A program made the position numbers and the translations under genes. A DNA stretch of 64,000 bases from Varanus komodoensis. Taxonomy: Eukaryota; Chordata; Lepidosauria; Squamata; Varanidae. The notes beneath the pieces were generated by a model that made no database searches, was not told the DNA's origin, and saw only the letters and a program-made list of their open reading frames with translations. Below, one piece after another: positions 35,737 through 48,400 of the stretch. Where the stretch lies: contig NW_025335268.1 of NCBI RefSeq assembly GCF_004798865.1, positions 97,127,066 to 97,191,065 of the forward strand, written 5' to 3'. Position 1 is the first letter of the stretch. Every line of letters begins with the position of its first letter.

Positions 35737-35926
35737 AAGGGTGGACAACATATATTACCACTTGTGCCTATCCCTAAATTGGCTGCAAAAGCATATAACT
35801 TAATTTGTTAATGGCAGCCATTTTCTAAAGGAACAAGCCTGCCGCTATGGCAGCCATTTTGTGAGCACTCCTCATATGCTCAACATTTCCATGTTCCCAT
35901 GCCAAAAAAAGATTAGGGAACCCTGA
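35737..35926. mobile_element. Possible hAT remnant
   Basis: Two blocks of GGCAGCCATTTT, and the right end AGATTAGGGAACCCTG, which resembles the GGTTGGGGACCCCTG terminus of a squamate hAT family. The left end is poorly defined. Confidence 0.4.
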
Positions 35927-38900
35927 TCTGTAGCAAGGGCATTATTGACAGTTCTTCTGCTCCCAACTCATTCTGTCTAGAACCAAATAGAGTTGGTGTT
36001 TTGCCACTTGTAGGGTTTAGGACATTCTTGGATAGTTCCATGATAGCTGTAAAATCTTGAATTGCTCCAGAGAGATTTTTTTAAAACCACAACTGCCTGC
36101 CTAAGAGGGTTCTTAGTAACAAATGCAAGACTACTGCTGTGAGTTCAGGTAGAAAAACTATTGAACAGTGGATTTCTATTCCATATCATGTACTGATAAC
36201 AAATTGCTGATACTTGAAATAAAGCACTCTACCAAAGAGGAAACCTAGTTAGAGAGGAGGTGGCATTTTAACAGACCATCACCCCAGCCATCATCTGAAT
36301 AGATGGTGCAGTAAGAAAATGACTAGGAATAGGTGGGAGAAGTTGATGCCTCCCTCTTCAGCCAGTCAGAAGAGGAAAGATAAGCCAGATGAGCATCCCA
36401 TTCAGGATCTTATCCTGTGTGACATTTTTAATTCATTTTTACCAACACAAAAAGGTTTACACAAATAAAGTCTGGTATTGCATTTTGATGTGAGCAAAGT
36501 TTAGCAGAAAAATAAAGGGCAAAAAAAAAAAAAAGATGAGAATTGATCTTTATCTTCTCTCCCACTGCTATGGGAGTATCATGCAAATCTGCTGGACAGT
36601 AATGAGTTCTAAGAGTTTACTTCATTTGTGAAAGTTGTCTCAAAAATTAGGAGTTTAAAAAAGTGAACAGTTGTCAAAATGTTAAAAGAATGGGGCATGC
36701 TATTTAACACAGGATTGTGTAGCTTCTTTACAAATCTGAAGCTTCCAGCTTCTTGCAAAGTATACTTCTGACTCTCATAGTTATGAATATTTTCCTTGCC
36801 TTCTCCCCTCCTCCAAAATTTTACTGTTGGTATTTGGCATGCAGCCCATACATACTTCTTATGGGATATCCATTGGTCACAAGATGAGCCTTCTGCTCTT
36901 GAACACCTCTCAGTTCTCCTTGCAAATACCTCTTTCTCCACTTGCTTTCTTGTGTTCAGATCTTGTCCAAGACCCTAACTTTGAACACACAATTCCATCC
37001 CCCAAAGCAGAATGAAGAAAGCAAATTAGTATTATATTATTTGCATAATACATTTACAATAGCAAAGTTAAGGTTTTTTGGTCACAGAATTTGAATTCTT
37101 TTAGGATTCAGTTTTAGGGTCCTGAAATCACTCTTTTCTACAAGCGCTTAGAATTGTGCTTATATCTACTGATCAGTTGCACAAAGTTAAAACCTCTTGA
37201 TTTCTTGTGTTAGCCTAGCTTAATTCCTGAACACTTTCCACTGTTTCCAATATTGTTCAATAAAAACTCTCTTTGAGCCACAAAGGTGCAAACATAAGCA
37301 AGAATCCTTATTTGTTAGCAGTAAGCTCCTATTTGTATGTTAGTTACTTTGGCAGTGTCTCTGATGTGTAACACTTGTGCTAATGCTGAACATGATCAAA
37401 GGCTTCCAGCAACGTTTTCACCTCCTCTAAAATAATGGCTGCCAAAAGCATCAGCAACTCTTTCTGAAGATATTATTAAGACAAACCTCTTCCTGAAGGC
37501 AAAGTAAATGCTGCAGGTGAACAGTTAGGCTGGGTAAAGTAAATGGACTGTCTCTTTTTGTCTCATATACATGCGTACATACACAAAGAGACAACTTGAC
37601 CATACCTAGATGTGATAAAGATTTTTAAATAGCTAGGAAATATTAAATGAAATACAATAGTGATTTACCAGTATCTGTCAGTGCGTGGTGTTAGAAATAT
37701 CCAAAGTGTGAAGAAGCTAAGTGACTTTGGATTCAGCTTTTCCCATCACTGAAATAATTGAATGGCTGATTCATATGCTATGTAGCATAGCAGCAGACAT
37801 ATATTTCATAATGCATTTAACAGTAAGGAAATGCACCTATCTTGGCTGTTTAGTGCAACTATTTGCAGATGCACAATAGTTACATACCTTTGTTGATTTT
37901 TTAAAATGTGTGTATCTAACAGTGCAATATTTAATGTGACTCTTGGGGTACAAAAAAGGGCATGCATTATCTTGGAACCAGGGTTTTTTTTATGATGAGT
38001 ACATAGGTGGGAGAAGGTGCTTTGCTCTCCCTCACGTTATCTCCATGTCGAGGAAGAAAACTCAGTGCTGGAGCAGTCCTTATCATTCTTTATTCCAGCA
38101 ATATGTCTAGCCCTTTCTGTAATATGGTTTTGCTTTTGACATTACTATGCTACAAAGGTTCTATAGCCCAGGGTCAAACTAGATGTCACAGTATTTTTAA
38201 ACATGCTGGTATTTTTAAACATTTCATCAACAGTGTGTGTGCCTTTCTTCATGCAACACGCATATGATTAGGTCCATAGCTGCAGGATGGAAGGGTTATT
38301 CTGATGGCTTTAGCATATATGGGGAGAGTTTTAGAGTAGCTGGCCACAATTATTCTGAAGTCAGAATTCAGAATTACATCTGTGATTTTAATACGTGAGA
38401 AGGGAAAACCAAGAATAAGCATGCTACTAGCTCTACCCTTTTACTGCCCATCACATTGTCCTTCATGTTTTGAGGGCAAATGTCTACAGCTTTTAATCAT
38501 GCTTCTAAATCATGTGAGGACTTCAGTGAATAGAATAGTCATTCCTGATAATCACCTTCAATATGTGGAAAGCAAAGAGAACAGCGACAGAGAGAAAGAC
38601 AGAACTATGACACTTTTCTTTCCTTCCTCTTGTGTAAATATAAGCTTCATTTGGAATGCCTGCATAGGGCTTAATTATAGCTGCATATCTGACTGCAAGG
38701 AAAGAAATCCCTTTATGGTTGTACAAGATATAGTAAGCCATGGATCAGGGCTTCCTAATTTTTATAGCAACAGCTTTTCACAGTGCATTGGAAATTGCTT
38801 TTGAAACACCCTAGAGTTTGGCTTGTAAAGCAGTATGAAAGGCTGCACTTGTGATAATAAAAGGGTAATCCCTTATAGTCCATTACTTGTGCTTGTAGCA

Positions 38901-39109
38901 TTTGAAGAAGGGAATGTGGTATACCTTTTTGAAAAGAATGTGACATGCATTAGGTCTAGGGCCCAAGTCTGAAGATATCCAGGCTTATCCCCCATTAATA
39001 CGGGGGGAGACAGGAGGCAAAGCTAAATGTGCTAGAGGAAATGTATTTCCCTGTATCACTGGTCCAGATCTTGTGAGATTTCTGGAGCCAATCAGTATTA
39101 GAACAGCAA

Positions 39110-40200
39110 AAGAAACATTCTTCTTCATGTTTTGTGTGCACCTGCATGAGACCTGTTTTCAGGAAGATTTTCCAGGCAAGACTTGTTCTGGTGGGAACCC
39201 CTCGCCTCCCTTCCCCTGCTATATCTAAGAGGAGCTCCTCACGTTTTTCACCAGTTCTTTTCCAACTGCCATTGTGGGTGCCTTGGGGCTTTCCTCTATG
39301 GTATTCTTCATGTTTTTCCCTTCATTTCCTTGGTCTATCACCACATTCTCAGCTTGTTTTGCACTTGTGCTCTCCCACTTTACTTTTTTGAAAACCCTAC
39401 TTTATTCCTATTTTTCTCAAACAAACAAAAAAATAACCTCTCCACCTCCTGTTGACTCTTTTTCAGACTATTCCTTTGTCTTGCTCACTTTTTTCTTTTC
39501 TGATGGCACTCAAAGCACCATTTTGGAAGTGTGTCCGCTGCCAGGCTTTCACTTGGCAGACCTGGAAAAACTGAGCAGGGAAGTTCTGGCCCAAACTGGA
39601 GCTGTGTCCTTCTGGCCATCAACTCAGCTGCACCACCAGCACCTAGAGTCTACCTCTCAGGCCAGTCCATCTTCCTGCAATCCATTGGCAACTGCAGAGG
39701 TTCCATCAACTGTTCTGTCCATGCTCTTCACAACTTTTCATACATGAAAAGACCTGCCAGGTGGGAAAGCTGGTCAAAAAGGCCAAAAAGATGCCAGAGG
39801 CACAGAAGACCAAACACAGGAATTGACCTAGGTTCCATTCTCCACCAGTGCTATCAGTTCTTGTGCCAGCACCAATCCTGACTCCACCTCAACCCATCCC
39901 AGCGATGGAACCGGCTAGGACACAGTCATTCTCTGAAGGGGAGATTTAGGATTCACCTCCCTACACTCTGGCTCGCACTCCAGCTTGCCCACCATCAGCG
40001 GTCTCCCCTTCAAGAGTTCTGTTCTCCCCGCACTGAGAATAGGAAGAAGCCTTTCATCCACATTAGGTCTCCATCCATCAGAACACTTTTGCTGCCATCT
40101 CCAGGAAGAAGCCTTTCATCCACATTAGGTCTCCATCCATCAGAACCTTGGTGTCCTCTGTAAACTGCTTTCCAGAGGTTTAGGGGCTTCCCTAAAATCT
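39110..40200 (+). mobile_element. Second DIRS-type fossil, left part only
   Basis: The start resembles the left terminal region of the DIRS copy at 5.6 kb (CTTCTTCATGTTTTGTGTG, then CACCTGCATGAGACCTG). A gag-like region follows with a cysteine/histidine-rich start around 39505-39570. It is truncated, with reverse-transcriptase and recombinase regions absent, and is broken in several places. The right boundary is approximate; an internal direct duplication lies at 40041-40146. Confidence 0.55.
40041..40146. repeat. 44-bp direct duplication, 62-bp period
   Basis: A 44-bp unit beginning AGGAAGAAGCCTTTCATCCA occurs at 40041-40084 and 40103-40146 without mismatch, separated by 18 bp. Confidence 0.93.
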
Positions 40201-41286
40201 ATCCTTCTCAAAATGTTTAACAATAAAAGCAGGTTTTCTGGTATTCAGTTTTCAAGACCACCTCTGAAGTGTTTGTTTTAAAGAAAAAGTTATGAATACT
40301 ATGTGTATGGTAACACCAAAAGGTGCTAAGGTTTTATAGAATTCAATGTGTTGGGCCTTTTGTATAATTTCACTTCTTATGGGAGAAGTGTGGTGATGGT
40401 GACAAAATACATTGTGTCCCTACCATTACTAGCGCACATCACATACTCTTTTAGCCATTATTTAAATAAACTTATAAGTTAACATGTTGTACAAAAGCTC
40501 TGTTCCAGTAAATATATCCAGAAGTGATCATTTAGTAATTTATGGCTTTCCAAGGATCTGAGAGTGCATATATGTAACACTGTGCATAATATTAATCAAT
40601 GCTTTTTCAAGCAAAATAAAGCAGAGCCTTATCCTTTGCTAGATGTTACAAGACTCTTAAATTAGGTTGATCCTCACCAGAAACAGGTGCAGGTTTGAAC
40701 TTACAATGTTTCTCATCCAGTCTGAACTTGAATAACTGTGCCTGCTCCAGCCTACTTTGTAGCAGTGGGTTCTCCCAAGTTTGTCTCTACTGTCTCTAGC
40801 TTCGTTTGCTACTCTTTCCACAAGCATTTCCACTATTCATGAAGAATTTCATCCTGCTGCCTCGCAAAAAATAGTGTTTCAGTCACTATGACTATCTGGA
40901 TATCTTGTTTCTCTGTGTTATTAATTTCCTCTTCAGTGCCTTCATAAAGTTTTTCTTCTTCAGCATCTCTTGCTGGGGTGTAGACTTGAATGATGGTAGG
41001 TTGCTAGGTTTTCCACAAATTCTGATTATAACAGGACCCCATATCCATGGGGAGTAGGCTTCAAGCCCTCCAGCAGATGCCTGAAAATGCATGTTGAAGA
41101 CAAAAAAGTCCATCTTGTTAATTGTGTGACTGTGAAAGACAGGCAACACCAGCAAGTAATTTTGTATTAAAATACTCTTTATTGTAGGTGCACATTAGCA
41201 ATAGAGAGTGAGTCCAGCTCCAGTTGAGTCCAGCTCCTACAGTGCTCATACACAGTGAATTTATGCATATAGCATTTTGCAATGAT
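40201..41286 (+). other. Intron 10, unassigned stretch
   Basis: Nothing recognisable as a gene or repeat. Confidence 0.5.
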
Positions 41287-41319
41287 TAGTAACAGAAAAA
41301 CCTCAGAACAGAACAATGG

Positions 41320-41520
41320 TGTGTTGTTGTTGTTGTTGTTAGTCACAAAGTCGTGTCCAACCCATCGCAACCCCATGGACAACATTCCTCCAGGCCTTCC
41401 TGTCCTGCACCATCCCCCAGAGTCCACTTAAGCTCACGCCGACTGCTTCAGTGACTCCATCTAGCCACCTCATCCTCTGCCATCCCCTTCTTTTGCCATC
41501 TATTGTTCCCAGCATTAGGC
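41320..41520 (-). mobile_element. BovB (RTE) LINE 3' end, antisense
   Basis: The inverted (CAA)n tail appears as GTTGTTGTTGTTGTTGTT, followed by AGTCACAAAGTCGTGTCCAA, CCCATCGCAACCCCATGGAC and CCTTCCTGTCCTGCACCATC, the BovB 3' region. It is 5'-truncated. A 15-bp direct repeat TAGTAACAGAAAAAC (41287-41301 and 41521-41535) surrounds it and is probably the target duplication, with about 20 extra bases between the left copy and the tail. Confidence 0.88.
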
Positions 41521-41535
41521 TAGTAACAGAAAAAC

Positions 41536-42710
41536 ATAGCAGGAGACATTCAGTAACTTTTGTACATAATTACCATGAGCATGATTATCATTGTGTATGA
41601 TTATCATGGCCAACTGTCTTCTGAAGACATCTGATGTCAAAATATTTATCTATACAAACTCTGACTTCTTGACAGAGATTTATTTTATATTTTCAACTCT
41701 CTTGTGTCTCTCTTAGAGAACCCTAAATAACTGACCCTTTGTTGTTTGGTCATCATGAAAAACTTAACATTCTTCAGGCAGATAGTAACAAAAACTACAT
41801 TCAAAGGGTTAGGGGTACAGGACTTCTGCAAAAATGGAAAAACCAAGAACATCTTTAGGGTAAACTAAACATATTCTGGAGAAAAACCGTGAATACCTCT
41901 ACAGTATTTGCACCCACTGAGAGACAAAACTCATGAGTGAGGCTGGCTAGTACTGAGACAGAGAGCATGGTGTCCCCAAACAGAGTGCGTAGTTCTCTAG
42001 AGATATTCAGTTTTTCCATGTTTGTGAGAATTCTGTGCCCCAAACCCCCACTAACGTTGAGGGCTGATGACCAACCTTGGTTAAGTGAAACTGCGATAAC
42101 TGAGACAGTGGATAAAGGGGTCCTGCAGTAATATGATTCAGTCAATCTTTTTATTATAGCCCCTTACTGCCTGTGCTACATCTTGCCTCAGTATTAGATC
42201 CACTCCATGTCTTCTAAGTTTGTCATTTCCAAAGTAAAATACTGTGTGTCTGGCTGAAAATGCCCCATTCCAGTCCTCTTGAGTTCTCTCACACCTACTA
42301 CTATTTAACCAACCCATTTCTTGCTTTACAATTTCCAGTTTGCCTTGATTCATACTTCTCAATGTTCCAATTGTATGTGCTGTGCAGCATCAGACTTTCC
42401 TTTAACTTCTCTGTATGTGAACCACTAGACTTCCTTTTTGCTTTGATCTAGTTGCATTATTAGCAACAGGTGCTATTTGTACTTGTCCTTTGTTTTTCCC
42501 CAGTAGTTAGTTGAGTGCTTTCCAACTTGTAAGTCTTATCTTCTGACACTATCTCTTGTTTCATTTTGGATAGTTTCATCGTAGGGTTTTTAAGGTAAGG
42601 GAATTCAGAGGTGGTTTTCTATTGCCTTTTGTGCAGAATTAACCAGAGTTAGATTGAATGTCACTGTCATTGTCTATGAAAGATCCTGTGCCATCCTGCC
42701 TTCACCTAAT
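41536..42710 (+). other. Intron 10, mostly unassigned, possible BovB fragment at the end
   Basis: Around 42590-42640, GAATTCAGAGGTGGTTTTCT, then ATTGCCTTTTGTGC, resembles a further inverted BovB piece. The rest has no recognisable content. Confidence 0.4.
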
Positions 42711-42955
42711 ATTTATTTATTTAAAACATTTCTATGCCGCCCCATTCACCGAAGCCTCAGGGCGGCTCACAACATAAAATTAAAATATAATACATCCAAA
42801 TATACAACAAATTAAATTATCTGGTCGCCCTGGCCAGATAAAATAAGCAAATAATATTAACAATTAAAATGACGTTTGAATAAAAAGGTCTTCGCCTGGC
42901 GCCAAAAAACACTTTCGCCCAAAAATACTTCTGCCCAGGTGTAGCTGCCCTTCAG
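42711..42955 (-). mobile_element. LINE 3' tail (GCCGCCCC type), antisense, longer copy
   Basis: It starts with the inverted tail ATTTATTTATTTAAAACATT and continues ATGCCGCCCCATTCACCGAA, then GCCTCAGGGCGGCTCAC, GGTCGCCCTGGCC and AAGGTCTTCGCCTGGCGCC. It matches the copy at 17804-17936 closely over their shared part. Confidence 0.75.
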
Positions 42956-43470
42956 GAGTTTCTCCACACACTTTTCCATTAGAGATATCTCTGTTGTTGT
43001 ACTGACTATTATTCCTGAATAGGATGAACGCATTTAGTTTGGTGTCCCCTGACCATTCTGCTTTGGGTGACCATGCTAGGAGACCAGCCTAGTGAAAGAG
43101 TGAAGATTCCAGCTTCTTCGATACTCTCAGGCTGCTTATCATGTTAAGATGTGCATTCAAGAGGGAGGAAAAGAACTGTACTGGCTACCTAATTGTTCTT
43201 ATGCAAAGCCTAACAAGTTGGGGGCAGGATATCTAGCAGATTGCATTGCCTTATATATACTTAGTCATAGAGGAGGTTTTGCTAGTCACTAAGAAAGTAA
43301 TAGAATGTCCTCACATAATACCTCAACAGTGGGCGTTTGGAAAGACCCTCCTCTGTGAAGTTCAGGTGGCAAAAAAAATGTGCCTCAAATGACTTCCTAA
43401 AGCAGACTTGTTCCCCCAGATTTTCCCTGATTTATAATTAAATTAATCATGCTGCTCCATGTTACTGTGC

Positions 43471-45905
43471 ATAAGAACATAAGAAAAGTCATTCTGGATT
43501 AGAGCAATGGAATCAATTCACATGGTGGCAAACCAGCTGCCTACATGATCCCACAACCAGAATGGGTACAAGAGTTCCACTTGCCCAAAGGCCTTAGCAG
43601 CTGGTGTAGACTGGCATGACTCTGATAATGGAGATAGCACATAGCTAACTAGGTTAATAGCCATTGATAGCCTCCTCTTCCATGAATCTGCCCAATCTCC
43701 TTTTAAAATGATACAAATTGGTGGCCATCACTACTTTTTATGGCAATGAATCCCATAGTTTTACTATGTGCTGTGTGAAGAAGCACGTCTTCTTATCTGT
43801 AGTGAATCTCTCACCGATCAGCTCAGGTCTCCCCTTATTTGCCACCTTTCTAAACTAAATAATCCCAGTTGTTGTAACCATTCCACATCAGGGAGCTGTC
43901 CAACCCTTTCATCACTTTAGTTGCCCTTCTCTGCACTTTTTCCAACTCAATAATGTCCTTTTTCAGGTGTAGCAACCATGCAATATTTAAGTGTGGTTGT
44001 TCTGTTGATTTGTATAAAAGGAGTACAAACTTGCAGTTTTTGTTTCAGTTCCTTTCCTAATTATGCTTCAATGTTTGGATTCTTCACAGCAACTATGCAG
44101 TGGGTTGACATTTTCATCAAGCTGTCCAGTACTACCCCAAGATCCCTTTCTTGATCAGTCCAATCCCATCAGTCTATACTTGATGTTGAGATTTTTTGCC
44201 CCAACATTTATACTTTTATATATTGAACTGCATTTGCCATTTGGATGTCCATTCTCTCACTTAGAGAGATCCCTTTGGAACTATTAGTTTTAACCACCAT
44301 AAATATTTGGTGTTATCAGCAAACTTGGCCACTTTACTGCTTATTCCTAATACTTAATAACTCCTAAGAAACATTGGTCAATACAGAACCCTGTGGGACC
44401 CCACTGTTCACATCCCTCCATTGAGAGAAATTACCACTTATTCCCACTCTCTGCCCTTTCTCTTCTTTAACCAATTACCAGTCCATTAGAGGACCCTCCC
44501 CCTGCTTTTATTCCATGACTGTTAAATTTGTTCAGGGGTCTTTAGTAAAAGGATTTGTCAAAAGCCAAGTAAACAATGTCTACTGGATTACCCTGTCCAT
44601 GTTCATACTGACTCTCTCAAAGAACTCCAATAGGTTAATGAAACATGACTTCCTTTAATGGAAGCCATTCTATTCTTTTTCATCAGGGCTTGTCCTCTGT
44701 GTACTTACTGATTCTATTTTTAATCATATTTTCAGTCAATTTACCCAGATCATACATTAAAGTAACTGGCCTCCAATTCCCCAGTTCTCTCCAGATCCCT
44801 TTTTAAAATTTGATGTTACATTGTCCATTCTCCAGTCCTCTGGTTCAGAAGCTAATCTTAGGGACATAGTAATTATTTTTGTAAGAAGTTCAGCAATTTC
44901 ATATTTGAGTTCTTTAAGAATTTTAAGATGGATACCATCTGGCCTGCTGATTTATTAACATTTAGTTTGTCAATAAGGTCAGGAATTTCACCTTTCGTCA
45001 CTACTATCTGTCTTAATTCCTCAGACTTCCTTCCTGAATACTTAGGTTCAAGAATGGGTATCTGTTCTGTACCCTCTGCTGTGAAGACAAATGGGGGGGG
45101 GGAATCATTCAGCTTTTCTGTAATTTCCTTGTACCCCTTTAGTGTTCCTTTATTCTGTTTTCATCCTGTGGTCCAACTACTGCTCTAGCTGCTTTTATTC
45201 TTCTGGTATTAAGAATTGTTAATGGTTGGCCTTGATGGTGTTAGCAATATGCTATGCAAAGTTATTCTTTGTCTCTCATTGTCTGCTTACATTTCCTTTG
45301 AACAAGTTTGTGCTCCTTTTTATTTTCTTGATTTGAGCAAGATTTCGGTTTCTTGAAGGAAAACTTCTCTGTAATAGCTTCCTTGATTCTACTTGTTAAC
45401 CATGCTGGTGATCTCTTGGACTTCATGCTAACTTTTCTAACTTGTGGTATGCATACTATCTGTGTCTATTATTGTGGTTCTGAAAAATCTTCAAGCATTT
45501 TGAAGGGATTTTAACCCTTTTGACTACCTTCTTCAACTTCTTTTTTTTACCAGTTCTCTCATATTTGAGAATATTTCCTCTTTAGAAATCAAACACAACT
45601 GTGCTTGGACCTCTTTACCAATCTTTCATCTAACTGTATATTAAACATGATACCACCACAGTCACTGTTTCCAGTTGATTCAGCAACATTTATATTCCAT
45701 ATTATGTTGTGGGTAACCCCACCTACAATTGAATCTAGAATTGCCTCCCCTCTGGTTGATTCCATAACTAACTGTTCTATCTTGTCTGTCAGAACTGGCA
45801 TTTATCCAGTCAATGTATGGATGTTTGAAGTCACCCATTACTATAGCATTGCCTTTGTTTGAGGCTACCTTGATTTCATTCTCCATCTCATGATCAAGTT
45901 TTGGG
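43471..45905 (-). mobile_element. CR1 LINE, long antisense copy
   Basis: The left end, CATAAGAACATAAGAAAAGT, is the inverted CR1 3' end. It continues through the 3' UTR (TGGCAATGAATCCCATAGTT) into inverted reverse-transcriptase text around 44300-45000. The endonuclease lies at about 45589-45886, where the minus strand reads GNAIVMGDFKHPYIDWIN and, after a frame change, GEAILDSIVGG. The copy covers about 2.4 kb, is broken by stops and frame changes, and belongs to a CR1 subfamily different from the 16-20 kb copy. Confidence 0.8.
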
Positions 45906-46029
45906 GTCAGGTATTGTCACCTATGGTGCTTCTGTTGAGGAGTCTGCATATTTAGAATATGTGCTGCAGCTGAAACAAACCTTGGTGAACATGTGTATCG
46001 GGTCACTGTGCATTGACCTGTTCTCATTG

Positions 46030-46430
46030 CTCTGTGTGAAGCAGCACTATAGAGTTGGAAAAATGTTTGAAAGGGGAATGGAAATGATCAAGGGACTGGA
46101 GAATATTCCCTACAAGGAAAAGTTAAAGCACTGGGCTTTTTTGGTTTAGGAAGAAGAGACCCAAAGTGAACATTAAATGGAACAAGTAACTAGTGAAATT
46201 AGGACATCAAATGACACTTAGGGACAGAAGGCAAGATACTATTTCACATAGCGCAATCTTCATTTGTGAAATTCATTATTACAAGATGTCATTGCAACAG
46301 GCTTAGATAGTTTTAAAATGTATTTGAGAAAATAATGGATGACATCTCTATCACTGATTACTAAATAGAACCTCCAGGTTCAGAGTCTGCATTTCTCTGA
46401 TTACTACTTGTTTGTGAGGAATGGACAAAT
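46030..46430 (+). mobile_element. CR1 LINE 3' region, sense
   Basis: AGAGTTGGAAAAATGTTTGA, then AATGATCAAGGGACTGGAGA, ATTCCCTACAAGGAAAAGTT and ACTATTTCACATAGCGCAAT match the sense text of CR1 just before its 3' UTR. It is opposite in orientation to the copy directly upstream. Confidence 0.65.
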
Positions 46431-48331
46431 AGCAGGTGGTTTTCATTACTTGCTGTGGGCTTCCTTGAAACCCATGTCTGGCTACTATTAATGCCTTTTC
46501 CATATCTGGATACTGTGTTGTGGCCAAATTTCCAGGAACTTTACTTACATGTTCTTCTCTTACCTATTTTGCTAGCAACATAATCCTTGTTTGACATCGT
46601 ACCTGAACAGGGAATTGTAGTATGTGTCTTAGAGACAAGCATGCTGTCTTTGTCCCTGCTGCACTGTCTAAGTTGAGTGGAAAGGTTTGGAAGGACTCTC
46701 TTATATGCATTTGGCTTGCTCATACGCAGAAGACTATAACTGAGCAGGAACCTTGAGACTTAAATTATCACATGTAGAAACACAGGAAATGAGAATTCAG
46801 GGAAGTGATAATGGTGGAATGAATATGGTCTTTTCTCTTCCACATTTTACAGCATTATGCCTGAACAGGGCAATATATAACATTCTGTCTGGAAAGTGAA
46901 GTAGTGTAATCCAAGTAACTAGAATTTGTGAACATTCACACTGTTGGGAGTATACACCATGAAAATCCTAACATGGGCATTTCTTTCATTAGTTGCTAAA
47001 GGTGGAGCACAGGAGGTATGTTTTGCAAACAGTTTCCATACAAACTCAGAACCGTATCTCAACATGAGAAACCAGTTACAACAGGCTGGTGGGACGGGAC
47101 ATATTTGCACAATGCTTCCAGAAGTATTGGAAATGTTGCAGTTTTTTTCAAATCCCCATAGAAATTGCTACCTGATACTCTTGGGCCTGTTTGTTGTCTC
47201 GGTTACAGCCAAAGGTTTTCCTGGGAGAAATGGTCCTCTTGGGGTTTTGAATGAGCATGAAATGATTTAACTTGGTCTCTGTATATTACAGTTTTTCCCA
47301 TTGCTGCTTTAGATCATTTCTTTCTTAGGGGAATAAATTGTCTATTCTTGTTCCACAGTGTCCTGTCGATAGGAGCTCTTATATATTCTCAAAAGATGGT
47401 GCTTGGTTCAAGCTGAAATGTTTCAAAGAACAAGAGCCTATTTGTTCAATTTCAACTTCTAAGCTTCTAAATCCCAGAAGAAATTAAATGAGGCGCCTAG
47501 AGCTATGACAGCCTGTGATGTTGATTTGCTGCAGATGTCACCTTTAATATCATGCACATCAAATGGATGTGATTTCTAGTGTAGTATGGTGCAGTCACTG
47601 CAGGAGCAATGCTGAGTTTAAGTACAGTGTAAAAGGTATAGTTGTTAATCGCTGACATATTCAGCCTTATTAAAAACCATGCCATAGGAACTCCTGTGTG
47701 AGAAGATATGGGCAGGCAGCATGGAGCTTGTATTACTGTATCTAAATGTCCTGGTATATTTGGTTAATCTGACTCTTGAAAAAGGAACCTGTTCTGAGCT
47801 TGGAACAGATATGGGTACATCCTTTGTTTCTGAACTCCCATAAATGGTGGAGTATGGCCTGCCACTGTGGGCATGGTTTAACAAAGAAGTTCTGTGAAAG
47901 TTAGATTGTTCATTCTAGGAAAGTATTTCAAAGCTAGTATTAGCTGCTGCTCTTCCTCCCATCTGTTCATTGAAGCCTAAAGCTAGCTTTTTGGTGTGTC
48001 AGAGGGAAAAAGGCCCATCATATTTCTTACTGCCTTCCTTTTCAGATAATATGATCTCTTTTCACAATTCTTAGCTTTTCTTCATCTCTAAATCAAAGCC
48101 TTTAGTTTTGACACAGGAAGATCATTGATGATACAACTAGATTCCCTAATAATTGCACCATTTTGTAGGTATTACAGGAAGAAGCAAACAGACCTCCAAG
48201 GCCTTTGTGAATTGCTGAAAAAACAACACAGTAGTGTTCCTTCTCTGTGGACTAGTAAGGAATCTGTTGCTTGGCAATTAGGTGAAACTTGGAGCGTAAA
48301 AGAATAAACGTACTGTCTCTTTCTTTTGCAG
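46431..48331 (+). other. End of intron 10, unassigned
   Basis: No gene or confident repeat. An open frame at 46944-47270 (108 codons) has a hydrophobic start but no recognisable family, no splice logic with SUFU and repeat-like flanks, so I leave it uncalled. Confidence 0.5.
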
Positions 48332-48400
48332 ATCTTGCTGACTGAAGAGTTTGTGGAAAGAATGCTGGAAGACCTAGAAGATCTGAATTCTCCAGAGGAA
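48332..48400 (+). CDS. SUFU: SUFU exon 11 (residues 433-455)
   Basis: This 69-nt exon (23 codons, phase 0 on both sides) lies between TTCTTTTGCAG (ends 48331) and GAGGAA|GTAAGT. It encodes ILLTEEFVERMLEDLEDL, then NSPEE, an acidic helix near the C-terminus. The differences from human are K442R and T451N. The exon is too short to be found by ORF length and lies 18.3 kb from exon 10, so an automated annotation could miss it. Because its length is a multiple of three, skipping it would keep the reading frame; I have no evidence that this happens. Confidence 0.96.

Larger units (their letters stand above)
32760..39100 (+). other. Intron 10, central part, largely unassigned
   Basis: No gene is recognised. 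It contains a 38-bp tandem duplication (33453-33528), a likely hAT remnant (35737-35926), a poly(A) run near 36521-36535, and otherwise unique AT-rich DNA. Confidence 0.55.

Noticed and set aside
46944-47270. A 108-codon open frame with a hydrophobic start that resembles a signal peptide
   Set aside because: No recognised family, no upstream promoter signal and no splice connection; length is within chance for intronic DNA.
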